From assembly GCA_018374355.1 (NCBI GenBank), contig JAHAFI010000004.1, positions 1 through 64,000 of the forward strand: a stretch of 64,000 nt of DNA. The letters are read 5' to 3'. The notes beneath the pieces were generated by a model. That model was not told the origin of the DNA. It saw only the letters and a program-made list of their open reading frames with translations, and did no database searches. This document shows positions 51,341 through 58,453 of this stretch, in pieces (the first letter of the stretch is position 1; the number at the start of each line of letters is the position of its first letter). Made by a program: the position numbers and the translations under genes. The DNA is from Clostridiales bacterium. Its GTDB lineage: Bacteria > Bacillota > Clostridia > Lachnospirales > Lachnospiraceae.

Positions 51341-52459
51341 ATGAAATTATTGCATGTAAAAGCGAACCACTTCAAAAATTGTTCAGATGAATTTGAAATT
51401 GATCTTGTGGCAAGATCAAAAAAAACATCAGAAGATAAGGAATACGAGCTGCAAGAAATTGCTGACGAACTGTATACGTATAATACTATGGCATTTGTTG
51501 GAAAGAATGCTTCTGGAAAAACCACAGCAGTTGAATTATTAGATGCATGCTTCTCCATTCTTGGTGATTTCCGCCTGGAAGCAAAGCCATATAGTTTTGA
51601 CAACGTGGAACTTTTGATGGACTTTTATTATGATGGATATATTTACCGTTACGAGACAATTCTTAAGAATAGCGATTCTATTGGAAGCAAGGCAATTTTT
51701 ACAAATCAAAGAATCCTTAGAAAGAAGTATTACAAGAGTAACATAAAAGGAATCTATGCTGAGGAAGGATTTTCAGATGTAAATGCACCAGGTGAACTTC
51801 CGGAAGATACTTCCAGTATATTTTTTGTGTTGAAGAAGAAAGCAACAAGAGCAATTTATTTTGATAGTTTTGGGAATGGTGCAGATACGTATCGTCTGCT
51901 TTTTGCCACTTTGAAAGATTATCATATTTCTACGGATATATTAAGCAAAGTAATTTCTATTTTTGATGAAAATATCTCAGATTTAAAAAAACTGGATGAC
52001 CATAATTATAAAATGGTTTTCTGCGGACAGGAAAGAACTGTTTCAGACAAAGAGCTTTTGTATCAATTATCCAGTGGTACTACAAAGGGAATGTTTTTAT
52101 ACATCCTGGCTGTTGCATCTTTGCAGAATGGCTTTGATCTCATTGTAGATGAAGTGGAAAACCATTTTCATAAAACGTTAGTGGAAAATATGATTAGCTT
52201 TTATAAAGATAAGTCTGTAAATAAGCACAAAGCGACATTGATCTTTACTACGCACTATTGCGAATTACTGGATTTGTTCAATCGTCAGGATAACATTTTT
52301 ATTTCCAAAGCCAATGAAAAAGTATATCTTACCAATATGTATAGTGGGTATGATGTAAGACCAGAACTATTAAAAAGCAGGCAGTTTTATAATAATGTTT
52401 TTCAAACAGCTGTCAATTATGAAGAATTGATGCGCTTGAAGAAAGAATTAAAGAAATGA
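51341..52459 (+). CDS. AAA/ABC-type ATPase (OLD/RloA/AbiL-like), probable defence
   Basis: 372 aa; ATG at 51341 (a GTG one codon earlier is also possible; AGGAGG precedes both). The N-terminal strand KLLHVKANHFKNCSDEFEIDL leads into Walker A AFVGKNASGKTTAVELLDAC (about 50-60). The signature-like YQLSSGTTKGMFLYILAV is near 245, Walker B LIVDEVENHFHKTLVENM is near 268, and the H-loop LIFTTHYCELLDLF is near 300. This is the arrangement of AAA_15/21 ATPases in phage-defence pairs. Its stop overlaps the next gene by 4 bp. Confidence 0.82.
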   Translation: MKLLHVKANHFKNCSDEFEIDLVARSKKTSEDKEYELQEIADELYTYNTMAFVGKNASGKTTAVELLDACFSILGDFRLEAKPYSFDNVELLMDFYYDGYIYRYETILKNSDSIGSKAIFTNQRILRKKYYKSNIKGIYAEEGFSDVNAPGELPEDTSSIFFVLKKKATRAIYFDSFGNGADTYRLLFATLKDYHISTDILSKVISIFDENISDLKKLDDHNYKMVFCGQERTVSDKELLYQLSSGTTKGMFLYILAVASLQNGFDLIVDEVENHFHKTLVENMISFYKDKSVNKHKATLIFTTHYCELLDLFNRQDNIFISKANEKVYLTNMYSGYDVRPELLKSRQFYNNVFQTAVNYEELMRLKKELKK

Positions 52460-52989
52460 AACTGCTAATTATGTGTGAAGGGCCGAATGAACGGGAAATC
52501 ATAAATATCCTTTTGGAAAATGACTGCCTGAATTTTACAGAGGATGATTTACTTGGATTGACGCCTTATCATGCAAGACAAATTAAGTCTTCTGCTCAGG
52601 TGCGGACGGAATTAAATATTTATCCGGGCGAAGTGAAGATTTACCGCATTGGAGATAAGCAAAGTGATGCGTTGAAGATTCCAGCAGAATATAAGCACAA
52701 AGTTGTTGGTATAGAAAAATATTGTACAAAACCGGAATTGGAGATGCTCTTTATTATAGCCGAGCAACTGACAGGTGCTTATGAAAAAGTAAAATCAGGC
52801 ATGAAACCCAAAGATTTTGCAAAGGCAAATATCAAATGTGGAAAGAAAAAATATGATAACAGTACTTCGTTCTATACGGATTATTTTGGAAGTAATCCAG
52901 AATTGCTGGTTCGATGCATCAAAGAGTATAAAAAATACAATGGATCCCATAACAAGGATGAACATTATCTGGCAGAATTATTAAAATAA
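52456..52989 (+). CDS. TOPRIM-like partner protein (RloB/AbiLii-like)
   Basis: 177 aa. KLLIMCEGPNEREIINILL (residues 2-20) looks like the first TOPRIM motif with catalytic Glu. KIYRIGDKQSDAL (about 62-74) could supply the Asp pair, and CTKPELEMLFIIAE recalls the P-x-x-E-x-W-L-L-L segment of RloB. Its ATG overlaps the ATPase stop (ATGA), so the two are probably co-translated. Together they suggest a two-gene nuclease defence; assignment is by motif only. Confidence 0.65.
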   Translation: MKLLIMCEGPNEREIINILLENDCLNFTEDDLLGLTPYHARQIKSSAQVRTELNIYPGEVKIYRIGDKQSDALKIPAEYKHKVVGIEKYCTKPELEMLFIIAEQLTGAYEKVKSGMKPKDFAKANIKCGKKKYDNSTSFYTDYFGSNPELLVRCIKEYKKYNGSHNKDEHYLAELLK

Positions 52990-53014
52990 TAAACAACAGA
53001 AATAATTTACGAGG

Positions 53015-53049
53015 AGATTTTCCGGACCGTGTCTGGAAAATCTTTTTTT
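53015..53049 (+). terminator. Terminator of the ATPase/TOPRIM pair
   Basis: AGATTTTCCGGAC / GTCTGGAAAATCT stem (one bulge) with TTTTTTT. Confidence 0.88.
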
Positions 53050-53111
53050 GAATGAGGAATGCACTGTTTAATTGAGAAAAATAAAATCTTTCAGTTTTGA
53101 CATTGTAAAAC

Positions 53112-53148
53112 ACTCCCTCTCCATTTCTATAAGTGAAGGGAGTTTTTT
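53112..53148 (+). terminator. Second hairpin with T-run
   Basis: ACTCCCT/AGGGAGT with a 19-nt loop and TTTTTT; insulates the recombination genes from upstream transcription. Confidence 0.7.
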
Positions 53149-53182
53149 CTTCCGAGATTTTATGGAAAGAGAGGTTTTGCAT

Positions 53183-53359
53183 ATGGCAGAAAAAAGATGT
53201 TATACGGTGAAAGAATTACAGGATATTCTCGGTGTCAGCAGACCGACGGTTTATAATCTGCTGAAGAAAAATGAATTCCGTTGGATTCAGCTTGACGGAG
53301 GAAAGTATCGTATTTCAAAAAAGAGTTTTGATGAATGGTTGGATGAGCAACCAAAATAA
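53183..53359 (+). CDS. xis: Excisionase-like HTH protein
   Basis: 58 aa from the ATG at 53183 (AGAGAGG 8 nt before; the longer frame contains the terminator). MerR/Xis-type winged helix: CYTVKELQDILGVSRPTVYNLLKKNEFRWIQLDGGKYRISKKSFDEWLDEQ. It likely directs excision with the integrase or regulates it. Symbol by role; the sequence match is to the general excisionase family. Confidence 0.8.
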   Translation: MAEKRCYTVKELQDILGVSRPTVYNLLKKNEFRWIQLDGGKYRISKKSFDEWLDEQPK

Positions 53360-53461
53360 GAAAATGGTTGGGATGTTGTTTTGTCCGATGCAAGGGGATG
53401 AAATCGACATCCTAAATTTTTTTAGAGAAATGCGGTATGGTTAGGTTGAGGAGGCGAGTCA

Positions 53462-54430
53462 ATGGAACAGATAAAGATGGAATTTGAAGATAAGTATGAA
53501 CAGGTGCTTGCAGCAGTAGAAGCCAACAGTCCATACAGGAGAAAGACTCCGGCTGAAAAGAAATGGATGACGGTTCCTGAAATGGGAGCATTATTAGGTC
53601 TGAAAAAGACGGAGCGGTATTGGTTGGTTCATAAGAATTTTTTTGAGTGTAAAGAAATACTTGGGATGATGCGGATTAATATTGAGAGTTTTGAGAAATG
53701 GTATGCAAATCAGGTGAAATATAAGAAGATCACTGGTGAAGAGCCGGGAGAGGAACTAAAACGATGGTCATATTCCATTACGGATCTTGCTGAACTTCTG
53801 GATGTAAATATTAACGTTATCTATGATCTGCTCAAACGTGAGAAGATTGAAGTTGTAATTGTGGATTATTTGAAACGAGTACCGAAAGAAGCATTTGAAA
53901 AATGGTATCGCGGTCAATCAAAGTACCGGACAACGGAAGATCGTAAGCGTGACGAGGAGATAGAAACAGCGACAATTACTATGCCGGAGATGGCAAGGCT
54001 GCTCGGGTTAGGAAGGGAAAAAGTTTATGCCATATTAGAAAATCCGCAATATAAATGTTTCTTTGAATTTGTTGTAATTGCGGATAGGAAGAAAATTACA
54101 AAAGAGAGTTTTCAAAAATTCTTAGAAGGACAAGAGAAATATCAACTGAGTCCGATAAATGATTATGAAGAACTGGTAATGGAAGACAATGTGGCATTGG
54201 CAAACTTTCGTAGAAGAAAAATTGCAAAAACCGGTGTCCGCAGAGGGAATGGAAATACAACATATCTTACCATAGATGAAGCAGCTTTTCTTGCAAAAAC
54301 AAGCAGGACAACAGTTGTGAATTGGTATCAGAAAGAAAAATTTCCGGCAGTAAAAGTTGGTAATATTGTGCGGATTAGACGAAATGATTTTGAAGAATGG
54401 CTGGAGCAGAGAGAAAGGAGCTGTGTATAA
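53462..54430 (+). CDS. Protein with four tandem excisionase-type HTH domains
   Basis: 322 aa. Each unit has a ...T-x-x-E-x-A/G-x-L-L-x... helix and an F-E-x-W/F-L ending: MTVPEMGALLGLKKTERYWLVHK (about 37), SITDLAELLDVNINVIYDLLKR (about 103), ITMPEMARLLGLGREKVYAILE (about 172), LTIDEAAFLAKTSRTTVVNWYQK (about 262). Multi-HTH proteins of this kind precede integrase in Clostridial elements. It could bridge several DNA sites at the att ends. The integrase ATG is 2 nt after its stop. Confidence 0.8.
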   Translation: MEQIKMEFEDKYEQVLAAVEANSPYRRKTPAEKKWMTVPEMGALLGLKKTERYWLVHKNFFECKEILGMMRINIESFEKWYANQVKYKKITGEEPGEELKRWSYSITDLAELLDVNINVIYDLLKREKIEVVIVDYLKRVPKEAFEKWYRGQSKYRTTEDRKRDEEIETATITMPEMARLLGLGREKVYAILENPQYKCFFEFVVIADRKKITKESFQKFLEGQEKYQLSPINDYEELVMEDNVALANFRRRKIAKTGVRRGNGNTTYLTIDEAAFLAKTSRTTVVNWYQKEKFPAVKVGNIVRIRRNDFEEWLEQRERSCV

Positions 54431-54431
54431 T

Positions 54432-55826
54432 ATGGCATCGATCAGAGAGAGGAACGGAAAGTTCAATGTAATCTATTCTTATACAGATGAGAATGGGAAA
54501 CGCAAACAAAAGTGGGAGACATATGCCACAAGGACTGAGGCGAAGAGGAGAAAAAAAGAAATTGAATACAAAGAGGAACTAGGTTCTCTTGTAATCCCAA
54601 AGTGTAAAACAATGGAAGATTTGTTGCGAGAGTATGTTGTTTTATATGGAAAAGATAACTGGGCGCTGTCAACCTATGAGGGAAATGTTTCTGCTATCAA
54701 TAATTACATTCTTCCGATTATTGGTGATGTAAAATTGACAGAAGTAAACACGCGGTTCATAGAAAAGTATTATCAGAAACTACTGAAAACACCGGCAGTC
54801 ATCAACCCGATGATGGGAAAAAGTAAAAATGAATTTGTATCAGCCAGTACAGTAAGAGATATTCATAAACTCCTCCGAAATTGCTTTCAGCAGGCGATAA
54901 AATGGGAGATGATGGAAAAGAACCCATGTATTCATGCGACAGTTCCGAAGCATAAAGCGAAGAAAAGAGAAATATGGGATGCAGAGACACTTCTTTATGC
55001 ATTAGAAGTATGCGAAGATGAACGTCTGAAACTGGCAATGAATCTTTCCTTTTCCTGTTCCCTTCGTATTGGAGAATTATTGGGACTTACCTGGGATTGC
55101 ATTGATCTTTCAACAGAAGCAATTGAAGAGAACAGAGCTTACCTATATATTAATAAGGAATTGCAAAGGGTAGCAAAGGAAGCACTGAACGCGTTAGATG
55201 GAAAAGACGTGCTGTTAGTTTTCCCGGCAGAGAGCAAACGGAATAAGACCGTACAGGTTTTGAAAGCACCAAAGACAGATAGCAGTGTCCGGAAAATATT
55301 TCTTCCGAAGAGTGTAGCAGAGATGTTGATAGCATGGAAACAGGAGCAGGAAGAAATCAAAGCGATTCTCGGTGATGAGTATATGGATTATAACTTGGTT
55401 ATGGCAAGTACCTACGGTTTGCCGGTTGGTGGAAGTGTACTAAGAAACTCAATGAAAAAGCTGATAGAAGAACATAATCTTCCTCCGGTAGTCTTTCACA
55501 GTCTGCGACATAGCAGTGTAACATATAAACTGAAACTGAATGGCGGAGACATCAAGGCGGTACAGGGAGATTCCGGACATGCACAGGTCAACATGGTAAC
55601 AGATGTGTATTCTCATATTCTGGATGATGACAGAAGGAAAAATGCAGAGTTATTTGAAGAGGCATTTTATGAGAAAAAAGATCTGAATCCACAGATGCAT
55701 GCGGATCCACAGACAAATACATTGAAGATTCCGGAGGGAGTTGATGCGGAAATGTTGGCAAAGGTACTGGCAAATCCAGAGATGACAGCACTGTTGACTT
55801 CGTTGGCGAAGACGATGAAAGGGTAG
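54432..55826 (+). CDS. int: Tyrosine recombinase/integrase (Tn916 Int-like)
   Basis: 464 aa, start at 54432 (AAAGGAG 11 nt before). N-terminal AP2-like arm-binding domain SIRERNGKFNVIYSYTDENGKRKQKWETYATRTEAKRR, SAM-like core-binding domain about 75-190, and the catalytic domain with Arg in SCSLRIGELLGLTWDC, HSLRHSSVTYKL (H-x-x-R), SGHAQVNMVTDVYSHIL (His and Tyr nucleophile). All catalytic residues are present. The arm-binding domain fits the GTTAGCTG clusters at both ends, and the core lies in the tRNA anticodon loop. Confidence 0.95.
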   Translation: MASIRERNGKFNVIYSYTDENGKRKQKWETYATRTEAKRRKKEIEYKEELGSLVIPKCKTMEDLLREYVVLYGKDNWALSTYEGNVSAINNYILPIIGDVKLTEVNTRFIEKYYQKLLKTPAVINPMMGKSKNEFVSASTVRDIHKLLRNCFQQAIKWEMMEKNPCIHATVPKHKAKKREIWDAETLLYALEVCEDERLKLAMNLSFSCSLRIGELLGLTWDCIDLSTEAIEENRAYLYINKELQRVAKEALNALDGKDVLLVFPAESKRNKTVQVLKAPKTDSSVRKIFLPKSVAEMLIAWKQEQEEIKAILGDEYMDYNLVMASTYGLPVGGSVLRNSMKKLIEEHNLPPVVFHSLRHSSVTYKLKLNGGDIKAVQGDSGHAQVNMVTDVYSHILDDDRRKNAELFEEAFYEKKDLNPQMHADPQTNTLKIPEGVDAEMLAKVLANPEMTALLTSLAKTMKG

Positions 55827-56028
55827 AATATTTTAATAAAGAATGGTATAGTAATATTTTTCATTGTGTGAGAGATAATACGCACAAGACATTGATTTTC
55901 TCCCAAATCACAGTTGTAACTGGGAGAAAGAAAAATTCTTTGGGAGAAGAAAGATGTGTGTATGCGAAATTCTGATTATGAAAAACTTGAAGAAATTAAA
56001 TATATTTGAAGAGGTAATGAAATATCTG

Positions 56029-56087
56029 TAGTCAAAACGAATAGACATTTAGTCCGTTCTGCGGTATCTTATAAGGAGAGTATCTGA
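56029..56087 (+). repeat. 59-bp direct repeat, copy 1 (before DUF4869 gene)
   Basis: TAGTCAAAACGAATAGACAT ... TGCGGTATCTTATAAGGAG. About 78% identical to 57534-57592. It contains a short hairpin (TAGAC/GTC) and a promoter-like TATCTTATAAG. Confidence 0.75.
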
Positions 56088-56113
56088 ATGATTTCAGAAT
56101 AAGAGGTGATTAT

Positions 56114-56551
56114 ATGCTAAATATATTTTATGGAGATATGCAGGAAGCAATTTACAATACAGCTGTTTATTTTAAAAATGTGTATGAGGATGAGTGGATT
56201 ACATCACCTCTTGCAAAAGAAATGATTTTTGATGTAGATAAATCAACTGTGTTGGACGGAGCTGTAATAGATAGCCCAATAATGGGAAAAATTGCTCCAA
56301 CAAGCTTATCAGGCGGAGTGAAAACTCTTATTTTAATGGAAAATGAACCGGAAAAAATATTTAATGCGTCTACATGTGGTGATAATTGTGCAAAATGGAT
56401 TTTGAAGATTGCGCAGAACAAGGATATTACCATTAATCTTAGACACTTGATGGATTTTGGAGAGGAATCATTTGACATTCGTATTATGAATACAGATCAG
56501 ATCGTGCATAACATGGAGGAACTCATTCCAATAGCTGGATATTATGTGTAG
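56114..56551 (+). CDS. DUF4869 family protein
   Basis: 145 aa, GAGGTG before the ATG. Clear family pattern: MLNIFYGDMQEAIYNTAVYFKNVYEDEWITSPLAKEMIFDVDKSTVLDG, SGGVKTLILMENEPEKIFNASTCGDNCAKWILKIAQNKDITINLRHLMDFG. No catalytic motif is known. It is always found with a P-loop protein like the next gene. Function unknown; a toxin-antitoxin or defence role is only a guess. Confidence 0.8.
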   Translation: MLNIFYGDMQEAIYNTAVYFKNVYEDEWITSPLAKEMIFDVDKSTVLDGAVIDSPIMGKIAPTSLSGGVKTLILMENEPEKIFNASTCGDNCAKWILKIAQNKDITINLRHLMDFGEESFDIRIMNTDQIVHNMEELIPIAGYYV

Positions 56552-56560
56552 GTGATAGAT

Positions 56561-57550
56561 ATGAAGGGGAAATATAGAGTTGTTATTCAAAACAAGAGAA
56601 TTCATTATGAATTTGAGACAAGAAGAAACATTACTATTATAAAAGGGCAAAGTGCGACCGGAAAGACTGCATTGGTAGATATGGTTCGTGAATATTATGA
56701 GAATGGTTCAGCCAGTGGAGTTTCTATTAACTGTGAAAAAGCCTGTGTTGTTCTTGAAGGGCGTAATTGGGAACTAAATCTCCAAACAATGCAAGACAGC
56801 ATTGTATTTATAGACGAAGGAAATACTTTTGTTAATTCTGTAGATTTTGCTTCAAAAATACAGCAAACAAGCAATTACTATGTGATTGTCACACGAGAGA
56901 GTTTACCGGCATTGCCATATAGTGTTGAAGAGATTTACGGAATCCGTAACTCTGGGAAATATGGAACATTAAAACAAACCTATAATGAATTATTCCATAT
57001 TTATGGTTTGAAAAATTACGGAGCGGTATTAACACCACAGGAGGTTTTGACAGAAGATTCTAATGCAGGTTATCAATTTTTTTCAACTGTATGTAAAGAG
57101 AATGGACTGGAGTGTAAAACCTCAAAAGGGAAATCAAACATTTATGGCATTTTAGAAAAAGAACAATCGAAGGATGTTCTTGTAATAGCAGATGGGGCAG
57201 CAATCGGTTCTGAAATTGATCGTATTATGAAATTAGCATCGACAAGAAAGAATATTGCTTTGTATTTGCCAGAATCATTTGAATGGATGATATTATCCGC
57301 AGATTTACTGAATGATAAAGAAATAAAAGAGATATTAAATAACCCAGAAGAATATATTGATTCTGAAGAATATTTTAGTTGGGAACGCTATTTTACGGAT
57401 TTGCTGATTCATAGATCCGAAAGAACATATTTGCAGTATAGCAAGAGGACAATATCTCAATCCTATTTAAATTCATCTATAGCTGATAAAATATTACAGG
57501 TAATGGACAAAGTGAATCTCAAATGGAAATCCGTAGTCAAAAACGCATAG
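56561..57550 (+). CDS. P-loop protein partnered with DUF4869
   Basis: 329 aa, start at 56561 (TAGGTG 6 nt before). Walker A NITIIKGQSATGKTALVDMV (about 22-41) and Walker B DSIVFIDEGNTFV (about 78-90). IVTRESLPALPYSVEEIYGI follows. The second half has DVLVIADGAAIGSEIDRIM (about 208), which resembles a TOPRIM or vWA-like strand-loop with acidic residue. No membrane segment. It forms an operon with the DUF4869 gene (9-bp gap). The second 59-bp repeat begins in its last codons. Confidence 0.65.
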   Translation: MKGKYRVVIQNKRIHYEFETRRNITIIKGQSATGKTALVDMVREYYENGSASGVSINCEKACVVLEGRNWELNLQTMQDSIVFIDEGNTFVNSVDFASKIQQTSNYYVIVTRESLPALPYSVEEIYGIRNSGKYGTLKQTYNELFHIYGLKNYGAVLTPQEVLTEDSNAGYQFFSTVCKENGLECKTSKGKSNIYGILEKEQSKDVLVIADGAAIGSEIDRIMKLASTRKNIALYLPESFEWMILSADLLNDKEIKEILNNPEEYIDSEEYFSWERYFTDLLIHRSERTYLQYSKRTISQSYLNSSIADKILQVMDKVNLKWKSVVKNA

Positions 57551-57592
57551 ACAACCAGTCTACTTTGCGGTATTATATAAGAAGAAATCTGA
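57534..57592 (+). repeat. 59-bp direct repeat, copy 2 (after P-loop gene)
   Basis: TAGTCAAAAACGCATAGACA ... TGCGGTATTATATAAGAAG; overlaps the stop codon region of the P-loop gene. A better hairpin than copy 1 (TAGAC/GTCTA). Confidence 0.75.
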
Positions 57593-57681
57593 TCAATTGA
57601 ATATTGTTTATCATTCCCGCTGAAGCTGGGATGGTAGCCGTATTACTTATGTCCGAGGTGACATAAGAGCATTCCCCGAAT

Positions 57682-57707
57682 GTTAGCTGCAGCAAAGTAT
57701 CAGCTAA
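57682..57707. promoter_or_regulatory. Integrase arm-type sites at the right end
   Basis: GTTAGCTG (57682-57689) and CAGCTAA (57701-57707), as in the left cluster, 135-160 bp from the right core. Confidence 0.65.
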
Positions 57708-57841
57708 TTTTTACCACTTATCTGAGGTTGACAGAAGGGATACCAAGATTGACCAGAATGAAATCGAACATATAAAAAGTCCTTGGTTCTACTGGACTTA
57801 TAATAACTTTTCATGACAGGAATTGACAACGCAGCATGGCT

Positions 57842-57882
57842 CTCCTAAGGATGAATTTTCAGTTCGATTCTGAATGGGAAGG
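57842..57882 (+). pseudogene. attR and 3' half of the split tRNA-Arg(CCU)
   Basis: Loop CTCCTAA, stem GGATG, AATT, T-arm TTCAG-TTCGATT-CTGAA, acceptor TGGGAAG and discriminator G. All pair perfectly with the 5' half at 32066-32103. The core CTCCTAAG is 57842-57849. The sequence before it (GACAACGCAGCATGGCT) belongs to the element and does not form a D-arm. Confidence 0.85.
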
Positions 57883-57886
57883 CTAG

Positions 57887-57922
57887 AAAACAGCACTTTA
57901 AAAAAAAGAAGTGCTGTTTTTT
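57887..57922 (+). terminator. Terminator after the tRNA 3' half
   Basis: AACAGCACTT/AAGTGCTGTT with TTTT; the original tRNA-Arg terminator, now separated from its promoter by the element. Confidence 0.88.
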
Positions 57923-57980
57923 ATTTGTAATATAATGAATTTTATACATCTGCTAACAAAAGAATCGAGCTTTTATATAT

Positions 57981-58259
57981 TTGAATGTCCCATACAGACG
58001 TACACCTATATATAGGAGGATTGTACATAGGCATCGTGAAGATTTTCTGCGTAGATTATTGCAAGTAGAAAAACTTGTCCATGAAATTGGTCCGGATTCC
58101 ATCAAGGATATTCCTTTAATCACGATGGATGAACTAAAACTCATCCGACAGATTTGGTTAGATGAGTTCCATGAATCCCGAGACGTACGAGCGCCGCACT
58201 GCATGAAATGCAGTATGTGTGCGTACTTTTGTGACTATGAAGGACAGAGTCCTGAATAG
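57981..58259 (+). CDS. Doubtful small ORF overlapping repeat R2
   Basis: 92 codons, no ribosome site at the ATG. The middle (REDFLRRLLQVEKLVHEIGPDSIKDIPLITMDELKLIRQIWLDEFHE) looks protein-like; the end (HCMKCSMCAYFCDYEGQSPE) is simply the translation of repeat R2. Could be a fragment of a chromosomal gene fused to the repeat. Not recognised. Confidence 0.3.
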   Translation: MNVPYRRTPIYRRIVHRHREDFLRRLLQVEKLVHEIGPDSIKDIPLITMDELKLIRQIWLDEFHESRDVRAPHCMKCSMCAYFCDYEGQSPE

Positions 58260-58260
58260 T
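58173..58260 (+). repeat. Dispersed repeat R2, copy 2
   Basis: Matches 25885-25973: GAATCCCGAGACGTACGAGC, CTGCATGAAATGCAG, GACTATGAAGGACAGAGTCC. An inverted copy of its last 27 bp lies at 58422-58448, framing a terminator. Confidence 0.8.
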
Positions 58261-58370
58261 TACAAATTTGAAATGATTTATCTGTAAAAATATCGAAACA
58301 CGAATCGTGGATAATGTAAAATACAAATCCTGAAATAAGAACAGAAGTTATCGACAAATTTGGACAAAAA

Positions 58371-58406
58371 GGCTGGTGAAAAGTAATTTTTACATTTTCA
58401 CCAGCC
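58371..58406. terminator. Bidirectional terminator between R2 and the S1 gene
   Basis: GGCTGGTGAAAA/TTTTCACCAGCC, 12-bp perfect stem; TTTTT follows on the minus strand and ATGTTTTTT on the plus strand. Confidence 0.88.
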
Positions 58407-58421
58407 AATGTTTTTTCTCTT

Positions 58422-58448
58422 AACTATTCAGGACCCTGTCCTTCATAG
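58422..58448 (-). repeat. Inverted tail of repeat R2
   Basis: AACTATTCAGGACCCTGTCC then TTCATAG: reverse complement of the R2 tail at 58232-58260, 5 bp from the S1 gene stop. Confidence 0.75.
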
Positions 58449-58453
58449 CTGCA

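Larger units (their letters stand above)
32097..57849. mobile_element. 25.7-kb mobilizable element in tRNA-Arg(CCU)
   Basis: Bounded by the 8-bp direct repeat CTCCTAAG (32097-32104 and 57842-57849), which is the anticodon loop of the host tRNA. It holds a tyrosine integrase, an excisionase-like protein, relaxase plus MobC, arm-type repeats near both ends, ICE accessory genes, and cargo. No VirB/VirD4-like transfer genes are seen, so it is an integrative mobilizable element rather than a self-transmissible one. Codon use and AT content (very AT-rich at 37-46 kb) differ from the flanks. Confidence 0.88.

Noticed and set aside
32097..57849. Self-transmissible ICE
   Set aside because: No VirB4, VirD4/TcpA or other transfer-channel genes are seen; only relaxase, MobC and accessory ICE proteins.
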